Positions 55,930-64,000 of a stretch of 64,000 nucleotides of DNA are shown here, piece by piece (the stretch's first letter is position 1; each line of letters opens with the position of its first letter). The notes below the pieces were generated by a model. It saw only the letters and a list, made by a program, of their open reading frames with translations, had not been told where the DNA came from and searched no databases. The stretch comes from Cymbomonas tetramitiformis (lineage: Eukaryota > Chlorophyta > Pyramimonadophyceae > Pyramimonadales > Pyramimonadaceae), in assembly GCA_001247695.2 (NCBI GenBank), contig LGRX02034276.1, forward strand, positions 1 to 64,000, in the 5' to 3' direction. The position numbers and the translations under genes were made by a program.

Positions 55930-57035
55930 CAGACAGGTCTTTGCAACCAAGCCGACTTCAGTTACGTACGGTTTACGCCCTCCCGAATCTGGAATTCACG
56001 GCCGTGAATATTAAATTCACGCCGTCTTCCGAGATTTACGTTACGGATAGATAGATTACGTTACGGAGAGATAGATATTGCGCTTGCCGATCGACTTTCG
56101 ACCTAATGGGTACTTGTTTTGTTTCCACGGCCGTATATAGTGCATCCACCCCTTCCTCCCCTCGAAGAGCTACTTCCGAGGTTCACAGGCAGAATGGAGA
56201 GCCCTTTTCGAATAAGGCTTGTTTTTAATGCAAACGGAGATGGCCCTGCTTACGAGATATCGGAGGGTCTTTATAAGTCCACTTTAAATCCTCACTCGAC
56301 TGCCAAACTCCTTTTTCGGTCCGGTACGCGCGCACTGACGAACATTTCATCGGGTGGATTCGTCAACGTACTAATGTGAATTCGTTTAGTTATGTATGTC
56401 AATCATAACTCAGGATCACAACTCCGTCTACCTCAGCATTCCGGTAGCTGCGGAATCTGGCCATAAAACCCGAATGACAAACCACGGTCTGGCAAAGGCA
56501 GCATAACAGTTTTTATTCATCCACAGATATGGTACCCGCATGTATGCGTATCTGTGCAAGGGTATGATTTGTACAAGGCTCACTACACCTCAGCAAGGAA
56601 GGATCAATTCCCGCTCCTGTCATATATATCAATTTGATGCAGGGTAAAAATGTTAGGGATGTAACCCTGCAGTTCTTGGGATGCAGCCCTGCAGTTCTTG
56701 GGATGCAGCCCTGATTATTATTTGGTCGACAATCATTGGCTAAAGTTATCGGCTATCAGCTTATTGACTCAGAAGCCACAATGTTATAGAAGCTACGACC
56801 TATCGTGACCATATGCGGCAGTTATGCCTTCAGCATACGTAGACAATATGACTGTGTGGAACTTATAATCCCACTTAAGTTGCATCATGATAAATTCATC
56901 CATGTCTTAACAAGTGTTCAGGATTTGATAAGGGGTTGACGCCCCACCGGCCAAAGGTCACTGTCTCGTAAGGCTCGCCTCAAGTGTGCGGCTTCGAGGT
57001 GCAGCGTTCAGGCGAGACACAGGCATGATGCTTCC

Positions 57036-57582
57036 TTGACCACAATGGAGCTGGAAATGAGAATGCTCAAGATATCCGAAGACAGGAAGGCTTTTTGTTG
57101 GCCAGAGTTGCTGTCTAGATGCTTAATCTCGATGGGGTTGCATTCGGATACAAACTGTGCAACCATACATGTGACTTATGCATTGGTGTATGACTTTGGT
57201 GAATTGTCTCTTGTCATGAATCTGGAAGGAATGACGGGCAAATAGCTAGAGCGGCAGATCTTACTCACTCGGCTCTGCTGTTATGGAATTCGATGCTTGA
57301 ATGGCACAACTGGCAATCCTTTGGCTTAGATGCTTCCCTTCAGACACTGGCAACAACTTGTACGCCAGCTTCTCTAGATTTGGGGAAAAACCATGGATTA
57401 ACAATTCATCAATCAAAACACATGTTACCAAGGCTGATTCAACGAATCTTTCAGCTCTTGAAATCCAACAATCAGCATCTCAGGCTGTCGACGTCAAAGG
57501 AATAGTCTTAAGCTTACAATATAGCTTATTCACATTTAAAAAACCATCGTTCTCCTACGTCAGTGCCCTTCAAATAATATGA
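57036..57582 (+). pseudogene. Decayed coding pair, arm 2 copy
   Basis: Frames 57036-57245 (MTTMELEMRMLKISEDRKA...) and 57301-57582 (MAQLAIL...ALEIQQSASQAVDVKGIV...FSYVSAL) match 25097-24567 of arm 1. Family unknown. Confidence 0.45.
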
Positions 57583-58599
57583 TAGAGCTGGAGAAATATG
57601 CATCTATGATTTTTTAAATGATGAACTTCATGTGTCAGTAAGTCAAATAAAGACTTCATTTGATGCTTCAATCGGGATGATGTACCGTGTCATCAAACTT
57701 TATGACTGTTATACACAGATGCTGGAACTTTTCATAAGATTTCTATATTTAATCTTTCAAGTAAAATCATTGTGATGTAAACCAATTTTTTTGGCAGCTG
57801 TATGAAGAATGAATGAATCTATACTCCTTCCTCCCCCTTTAAAAAGAGGTGTATCAAACCAATCAGATGGTGATGGAGAATGCCATTCAATTATTATGTC
57901 ATGTGAAAAATGGTTTGATAGAAAATCAGACTGAGATTACTCATCGAATCAAGTGCTTTCGAGGAAACAATGTCAATATGAACACCGATTCTCTCAACGT
58001 CGTACCGGCAACATGCCTGACGCTTTTGAATGTGGTGAATGCCAGATGTTGTCAAATGCCAATGTCAATTCACTATGATTCAATATGCAGTTTTTGGGTT
58101 GCAGCCCACATACATTGTTGGTTCAGGGTCACAATAGTGTGCCCAACTTAGACAATGTTTCTGGATAATCATTATCATAATGAAAAACGAAACCAGTGAT
58201 ACAGATGGTACCGAAGCTAATGGAGATTCAATCATGAATATAAATATCAATTCTCTATTGTCGTAAACGGCTCACAGATTCAGTGTTTGCAGTGATAACA
58301 ACTTACTACGAGCTGTATTTTCGTCCTTGATGAATGACTGGTATGTCATTTCATTGTGACTAGAACATGGCATCGCCTAGTGATATGTGTATATATGAAT
58401 CTTCTTCAGTACATGATCACTTATCTCAATGGTGCTCATTTTATTTTTGGGCATACACTATTCAGAGACTTGTCATGGTAAAGAAGTATGAATGATGAAT
58501 GTGTCATTTCAATGCCGACAGAATTGTGACTTGTTGATGACTATTTGCCACTAATTTAAAGTTTCTGTAACTTTCCAGAATGAGAATGAACTGCGCTTG

Positions 58600-58680
58600 G
58601 AAACCATCTGCAGATTGCGGGTTCGAGTCCCGCCATGGCTTTTCCCAAGGCTTCGTGGCCTAATGGACGAGGCGACAAAT
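58600..58680 (+). other. Permuted tRNA-Arg-like sequence (3' half before 5' half)
   Basis: A T arm GCGGGTTCGAGTCCCGC (58617-58633), preceded by CATCTGCAGATT, comes before GGCTTCGTGGCCTAATGGAC plus GAGGC (58649-58673), an acceptor/D-arm half with D stem GCCT/AGGC. The halves are separated by about 9 bases. Both resemble tRNA-Arg, in reversed order as in permuted tRNA genes. The acceptor ends pair poorly (GGCTTCG with CATGGCT), so it is likely a relic. Confidence 0.45.
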
Positions 58681-59135
58681 TTCTAAACATTCCAGAATGA
58701 GCTTTCAAAGAGTCATAATTCCTCAATGAAGCATGCGTGTCTTATGTGCCAAAATGATATGAAACCACAAGTATGATGTCAATCTATATGTGGATGATGT
58801 ATACCATTGTATGCTATTCCACAAATAAGTAGTGATGTCAGAATAAAACTTTGGACAATTGCAACTCAGTACAAACCCGAGTGCATTCAAGTCCACTTGT
58901 ATGCTTAGAATCTGAATCTAATGTACTTTCTATATGCACAGGATAAAATATTTTTTCTATGCGATTCTGGATTCAGGAACTAGAGTCAATGAAAAACTCC
59001 TGTCCTATTTCAGACAATGAAACCTTTATTCCCTTCGGTGCAATACCTTATCTTAAGGAATAGTCATTTTCAATACAAGTTTCAATCGATTTTCTCAAAT
59101 CTGTCACCTTTATCGATGATCAGACTGGTCAATGT

Positions 59136-59420
59136 TTACAGCATGACCCACTTCCCCTTGCTGAAGGAGATGATTCCCTTTTTAGGGTCATAGGGCGATA
59201 TGTTGGCTGTTTTCATATGACACATGGAATACATGAGTGGCTCGGCGATTTTTGAGAATTTCGGGATAAATCTCCTGAATTGGCCGACTATTCCCAAGAA
59301 TGACCGAAGGTTAGACTTGCCATCTTTAGCCATGCGGCGTAGAGGCTGCTTGCCAACAGTTGGGCCATAAGCTGGATAGCTATGATAGCTATATCGGAGG
59401 CTGAATGGCCATAACTGCAC
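59136..59420 (-). pseudogene. Ty3/gypsy reverse-transcriptase remnant (RT/RNase H connection)
   Basis: LRRMAKDGKSNLRSFLGIVG followed by QFRRFIPKFSKIAEPL is the conserved segment after the RT palm domain of Ty3/gypsy pol, where FLGL-NYYRRFI-NFS-IA-PL is typical. No other pol parts are open around it. It gives the arms an LTR-retrotransposon origin. Confidence 0.72.
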
Positions 59421-60176
59421 GGACTCTGTCTTCCATGATGGATAGACTTCTGAGATGTGATGTCCGATAAATCAATGCAACAGACAAACAACTCAACCTT
59501 AGAAGGTCGGATGAAGAGCTGATGATCGCTGCTGCTCTGAAAGAACTGGCAAATGAGAGCAGAGTGTCTCTATAAAGAGTAGAAACAAATATGCACTGTA
59601 TATTTTTGATGTGCATTACCGAAATGCCTCGTGATATAATAATTTCACAGAATAGGCATTGCTTATTGGCGGTATGATTAGATATGTAATGACCAATGAA
59701 AAATAGGATGACCAGTATGGCTTATTCAACAGGCATGACTACCTCAAAGAGATGCCACTACTCGGATACATTTCAAGACATAAGGGCAATAGACTTACAG
59801 TAAACACTCGATTTTAAGAAAACAGGAATTTTAGATCAGATTAGCAACTTTCTTATTTATATAGAGATCTTAAATATGGAGTGTTATGTGTTAAATATTA
59901 TGAAGAAATCAAAAAAGCTGGCTACTTTCTTATTGGCGGGTTTTCTTATTACCGAGTGATTACTGTATTATGTAGCCTTCAAAGGCAGCTAGCATTTATG
60001 CTGCATTGGTCTGCTCGGTGGCTTTGACCTAGGTGTTGTACTCAGGCCGTAGCCTGCATATTGCATTGAGTACTCTTGACACCTTTAATGATCCAATCAG
60101 ATGATATGTATGAAATATCAAGAATGGTTGCCCTTTTTCGGTGATCATCGGTGGCAGAGGCTATAGTGCCTATTCT

Positions 60177-61225
60177 TGGCAAATTATGGTGGGTATACCC
60201 ACCGTAAGAGCAATTTTAAATGGGTCATAACACATGCATAACTCGAACAAGGGCATGATACCCATGCCCGGGGATGATTATTACGAGGCCTTTCGTGCGA
60301 AGATAGCTTAAAATAGCGGACTCCATAGGTTTTGATATGTGAAAACGCTTTGTCAAGTTGGAAAATTGACTGGTGGGTAACCTAAAGTGCTTACGGTGGG
60401 TTTACCCAAGACATCAATATGGGTAGATGCACACAGCACATATGCATGTCTCCGTGTGGCATATTATTATAAAATAAGCTTCATATGCATATTGAGACTT
60501 CACATTTTACCCCATACATATCGGAGGCTTGTACAATTCATTTCGCGCAGCTAGCGATCCACCAAGGGTAAGATGTCTATTTAGCAATACTATTTCCCTA
60601 GTGCACCACACTAATTAACCCCCTGAGTGTACCCCACCATCTCGGGCGAAGTTCGATGCCAACCGACCCATGGCGTTAATACAAAGTCAAACACATTCCG
60701 ACGGATGTATTTTACCACCCACGACCCCATCTCACTATTCCCACTCACCCTTAAGCCAGCCGCCCCACGCCACCCTCACACTCAGTCCCCAGCCCTAAAT
60801 CGGACACCTCCTGTGGCCACCCCCTGAGTGCACCCCACCATCTCGGGCGAAGTTCGATGCCAACCGACCCATGGCGTTAATACAAAGTCAAACACATCCC
60901 GACGGATGTATTTTACCACCCACGACCCCATCCCACCATTCCCACTCACCCTTAAGCCAGCCGCCCCACGCCACCCTCACACTCAGCCCCCAGCCTTGAA
61001 CTTAGTACCTACCCTAGACTTCGAGTGGACGGCGGCATGATGTTTGAGGGCTTCTAGGGGCTGGGGTTGAGTTTTGGCGCTTTGCCCGGCTCTAGTCGAC
61101 ACTTTTAATCGGGGTAACGACCTCCGGGCCCGCGCGATACGCGTTAAACGCGAAAAGTTTAGGGTTGGGTAGCCCACCGTAAAGCCGCGTTACGGTGGGT
61201 ATACCCACCTTGCCAAGAATAGGCA
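60177..61225. mobile_element. Short TIR element, copy 2
   Basis: Ends TGCCTATTCTTGGCAA and its inverse TTGCCAAGAATAGGCA, each followed by the palindrome core GGTGGGTATACCCACC. ATAG flanks both sides (60173-60176, 61226-61229). Arm 1 has the empty site near 22254 (GCACTATGGCC), confirming insertion. The interior includes a 201-bp tandem duplication. Confidence 0.88.
60624..60994. repeat. 201-bp tandem duplication
   Basis: TGAGTGTACCCCACCATCTC at 60624 recurs at 60825 and both units run nearly identically; Pro/His-rich ORFs are artefacts. Confidence 0.88.
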
Positions 61226-61427
61226 ATAGTGCTTGCACCGAATCAATATACAATTCTAGTCTGGATACATGCTAGACCAGATGTATACAAATGTCTAGGT
61301 CTTCGAAATCAGGCTCATATGTACGCCATGGCTGATGACCTTAGAAATGTCCGATACATATGTGTGTTAACTTCATGGAGCTCTGCATGGTTTGACTGTA
61401 TATAGTCACAATTACCAAAACAATCAA

Positions 61428-62041
61428 CAGTGTCGACAACGGATCCGGATTCGTTGCTCCGGATCCAGACACAAATCAGAATCCGACCTATCGAATCCTC
61501 AATTTAAGCGGCTTCGAAAGATACAGATACGGGCAGATCCTGAAATTCTACTGGATTCGAAGCATCGAATCCTGATCCGTAAAAAATCCGTCAATTCCGA
61601 CGATTCTGCGAATCCAAACCTGCCAAGTAAAAATTTGAACCCACATCCTTTAGGGTGTTTGCCAATATGGCCCTGCTTTCCCAGATGTGCTAAGAGGATA
61701 ATTCCGTGACATTTGCCCACATTTTGATTAGTTTATATCCCTTGACAATCGAAATTCATATCACAATTAATAATTTGACATTTGACTTTTCGATCGGCAG
61801 CATGGAATATAACGGATCCACGGAGACTAATCCAGACATTTTCTGGATTTTCGAGTACGGATACATTGACAATCCTGAAATTTCGTGTATCCGTTCGAAC
61901 GAAGCCTGATTTTCGTTGGCTCCGACAGGTACAGATACGAACGGATTCAAACAAATTGCTGGATCCGAAGCGTCGAAGCCTGAAAGATTTCTGGATCCGT
62001 CCTACGAATTCGGATTGGACCCGGATCCGTTGTCGACACTG
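61428..62041. mobile_element. Non-autonomous hAT-type element, 614 bp
   Basis: TIR CAGTGTCGACAACGGATCCG at 61428 is inverted at 62041, with 8-bp duplications ACAATCAA at 61420-61427 and 62042-62049. Arm 1 shows the uninterrupted site near 22080. The interior is built of diverged repeats around GATTCGAAGC and ACAGATACG; no transposase. CAGTG termini and 8-bp duplications fit the hAT superfamily. Confidence 0.9.
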
Positions 62042-62454
62042 ACAATCAACGATGATGCAACTTACTTGTTTTATTATTTGTCTTGTCTTTATTAGTTATT
62101 TGGGTTTTAGTTGTATTTTTTTAGCTTGTCACCTTCCCCCCTCAAGGAAGTGAAAATTGCTAAGCGGTTGTCAGGCGCCGTTTAAATACAACAGAGGTCC
62201 GACCTCAGATGTGATGACGTGGTAGCTAGCTTACGATGAAGCTGGATAGCAGTTCTCGGGATGCAGCCCATTGCACCGAAGGTGCATCGCAGTTCTTTGG
62301 ATGCAGCCCGAATTCACGTCATCAGCGTGGGCCCATAGTGCCCATGTATGTGCTGTACAAAATACAACACTACCCTCCAGCGGCGAAATGGTTTGCTATT
62401 ACCATCATCGTATGCTAAGCGTGGACTAGATTATTGATTAAGCGCTGTAGAGAT

Positions 62455-62920
62455 AACGGAATGGAGCAATCTCAACGGCATATTGAAGGTAAGGGTCCCA
62501 CCTAGCATATTTTCTATTGCAAGTAGTCATGAAAGTTGTGTAGAGGGTCCAAACGTAGAGGGCTGATAGGGTATGTCCGCAGATGCGGCATTAACCCCAA
62601 CGAGCGAGAACGAGCACCCCAACCTCCATAGTTAACGGAATCGAGCAATCTCAACGGCATATTGAAGGTAAGGGTCCCACCTAACATATTTTCTATTGCA
62701 AGTAGTCATGAAAGTTGTGTAGAGGTCGCGAACGTTGAGGGCTGATAGGGTATGTTGGCAGAATGGAGCATGGCCACCCTAAACGAGATTGAGTCCCCAA
62801 GGCTCTATAGTTAGTCAAATCGAGCAAGCTCAACGGCATATTGAAGGTAAAGGTCCTCCCTAGCATATTTTCTATTGCGAGTAGTCATGAAAGTTGTGTA
62901 GAGGTCGCCAACGTTGAGCC
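62455..62920. repeat. About 180-bp tandem repeat, 2.6 copies
   Basis: Units from AACGGAATGGAGCAATCTCA start at 62455, 62634 and about 62813; each includes AGTAGTCATGAAAGTTGTG. Different in sequence from the 180-bp satellite at 15.9-28.0 kb. The last unit runs into the next ORF. Confidence 0.85.
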
Positions 62921-62954
62921 GGTGGTGGATTGCTGGAGCTGTAAAGTGCAGAAG

Positions 62955-63311
62955 ATGTCGTTTCCGAGTGGATCTAAGTTCGCAAGATTCATTCATCTGG
63001 CAGCTGGAGGTACTCGGGAGGATCAGCAAGCGGATATGGATACCCCGATCACCGTGTTGAATGGTGTGGGGAAGAAGACTGGTCCCAAGCTGATTGAGCT
63101 TGGGTTGGCGATTGTAGGCAAGTTGGCTGAGTTGACAGATACGGACATGCAAACATATTTTTGCAAGATGATCGTGGAAGGGGTGCGGCGTGTCAACTTG
63201 TGGAAGTTGCGTGATAATGCTCGCGAATTATTGGCTACTGGTGTTCCTGATGTGGATCCTGAGAGTGAAGACGATCGTGACGTTGAGGAGTTACCGTGTC
63301 TACTTTATTGA
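62955..63311 (+). CDS. Small ORF with a helix-hairpin-helix-like motif (118 aa)
   Basis: ATG 62955 (MSFPSGSKFARFIHLAAGG); the frame is open further upstream into the tandem repeat, so this start is a guess. TPITVLNGVGKKTGPKLIEL followed by GLAIVGKLAEL resembles the HhH pattern L-x-G-V/I-G-x-x-x-A/G-x-x-L, a non-specific DNA-binding fold. An acidic end DPESEDDRDVEELPCLLY follows. No other domain; it could be a fragment of a transposon protein or a small host gene. Confidence 0.5.
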   Translation: MSFPSGSKFARFIHLAAGGTREDQQADMDTPITVLNGVGKKTGPKLIELGLAIVGKLAELTDTDMQTYFCKMIVEGVRRVNLWKLRDNARELLATGVPDVDPESEDDRDVEELPCLLY

Positions 63312-63568
63312 TTTTAAATGTAAATAATTATGGAGGAAAAAATCGTCTTTTGAAACGTAAATAGGCTTTAAAATTAAATAATTCCTCCCGGATAGGTTGC
63401 GAAAAAAAAATAAGGTAAATAATTAAATATTGTGCCATACACATCATTACAACAAATTTAAACAACAAAGTATTAAATATATAATTCCGATCTCGCCCCT
63501 CAGCGCGAAAACAAACAAAGTGACAAAATAACTGGAAACTGGTCACTCTCTTCACCTACACGGCAGGT
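63312..63568. other. AT-rich spacer, no gene seen
   Basis: Low-complexity A/T sequence between two plus-strand frames. Confidence 0.5.
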
Positions 63569-64000
63569 ATGGCTGGCGGCTCGGGACACGAGGGAGAGCT
63601 TTGTTTAATCTGCAATTTTCTTCCGACAGAATGCCGATGTGGCAAAACAACGCTCGGGGATATGGCCAAGAAGCGCAGGTCACTCGAGAGGCTTCAACAG
63701 GCCTCCCTCCTCAGCTTTGGTGTCAAGCGAGGGGTTCCGGCAGCATCAGTGAACTCAGACCCGACCGTTCTCCGACCCGTCTCGGCACGTCCTAAGCGCA
63801 GTGCAAGAGAAAGATTCCTAGGAATAGGAGAACGAGTTTTAAGACAAGTTCTCAAGAAGGGCGCTGGACGCACGTTAAAACACACCGCGTTCGTGCATCG
63901 TTCAACCCCCCTGCAGAGATGCGACGTCGACCTAGGTGCGAGTCTGGTGGCTGAGCGCGACTACGAAACAGACCCTAGAAGGTGGGTTAATGACTTTTTG
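63569..64000 (+). CDS. ORF running off the window, Cys-rich N-terminus (144+ aa)
   Basis: ATG 63569 (MAGGSGHEGELCLICNFLPT) opens a frame with no stop to base 64000. The N-terminus C-LI-C-NFLPTE-C-R-C-GK could bind zinc. A basic stretch follows (DMAKKRRSLERLQQ; ARPKRSARERF), then KKGAGRTLKHTAFVHRS. CGGCAG|GT just before the ATG could instead be a splice acceptor. Composition rises in GC relative to the spacer. No family recognised; Cys cluster plus basic patches suggest a nucleic-acid-binding protein. Confidence 0.5.
   Translation, partial: MAGGSGHEGELCLICNFLPTECRCGKTTLGDMAKKRRSLERLQQASLLSFGVKRGVPAASVNSDPTVLRPVSARPKRSARERFLGIGERVLRQVLKKGAGRTLKHTAFVHRSTPLQRCDVDLGASLVAERDYETDPRRWVNDFL

Larger units (their letters stand above)
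56130..62417. repeat. Arm 2 of the large inverted repeat (partner 21724-26120)
   Basis: Same sequence family as arm 1, reversed. It is longer because it contains the TIR element at 60177-61225, the hAT-type element at 61428-62041 and extra sequence around 58940-59320. Confidence 0.85.

Noticed and set aside
21724..62417. The two arms as TIRs of one 40-kb transposon
   Set aside because: Arm 1 lies wholly inside element G, which has its own LTRs and TSD, so the arms cannot be ends of one element.

Overview
The window is repeat-dominated nuclear eukaryotic DNA. The genes have spliceosomal introns with GT-AG (one GC-AG) junctions, nested LTR retrotransposons, TIR transposons, satellites and one 130-base assembly gap. 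The green lineage is favoured: the primer-binding site of one retrotransposon matches 19 nt of the anticodon arm of the plant-type initiator tRNA-Met. A TE-rich streptophyte alga (Chara-like) is my best guess, not a demonstrated identity. Two loci look like ordinary host genes: exons of a SAM + fibronectin-III protein at the left edge (minus strand) and an eleven-exon M13 (neprilysin/PepO-type) zinc endopeptidase at 43.6-50.1 kb (plus strand).

Layout. 0-5 kb: SAM/FN3 exons, two minisatellites, hairpins and a polypurine tract. 5.1-11.6 kb: LTR element A (TSD TATTA), gag-only, interrupted by a second gag-only element B on the opposite strand (TSD GCCGT). 11.6-12.1 kb: about 110-bp satellite. 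12.2-15.5 kb: related gag-only element C (TSD ATATG). 15.9-28.0 kb: a 180-bp satellite split by a miniature LTR element F (TSD TCTAC) whose LTRs each carry a tRNA-like cloverleaf; F is itself split by a 10.3-kb LTR element G (TSD ACGGT) with no coding capacity. 28.5-42.4 kb: gag-only element D, sister of B, interrupted by about 10.5 kb of DNA. Most of that insert is a TIR transposon with two divergent genes: a three-exon gene with a DNA-methyltransferase-like domain, and a decayed DDE-type transposase gene (GHTHENID family, resembling Pfam DUF7869). The first intron of each gene contains nine copies of the palindrome TTCATTAGCTAATGAA, spaced about 67 bp in one and about 69 bp in the other.

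42.4-53 kb: hairpin element, the M13 gene, and a truncated gag pseudogene. 53.5-54.1 kb: exons with a BED-type zinc finger. 55.7-55.9 kb: hairpin MITE. 56.1-62.4 kb: an inverted, diverged copy of 21.7-26.1 kb (inside G), which gained two TIR insertions that can be dated against the other arm: a 1.05-kb element with a GGTGGGTATACCCACC palindrome and a 614-bp hAT-type element with an 8-bp TSD. 62.4-64 kb: tandem repeat of about 180 bp, a small helix-hairpin-helix-like ORF, and an ORF that runs off the window.

The gag-only elements A, B, D (and C) form one family. They start with TGCTGGA, carry an ACAGT/ACTGT hairpin in the LTR, and encode a gag of about 724 residues with an unusual CX4CX6HX4C knuckle and a C-terminal membrane segment. 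They appear to be primed from the middle of initiator tRNA-Met, as copia is. No reverse transcriptase or integrase is present, so they must be mobilised in trans.
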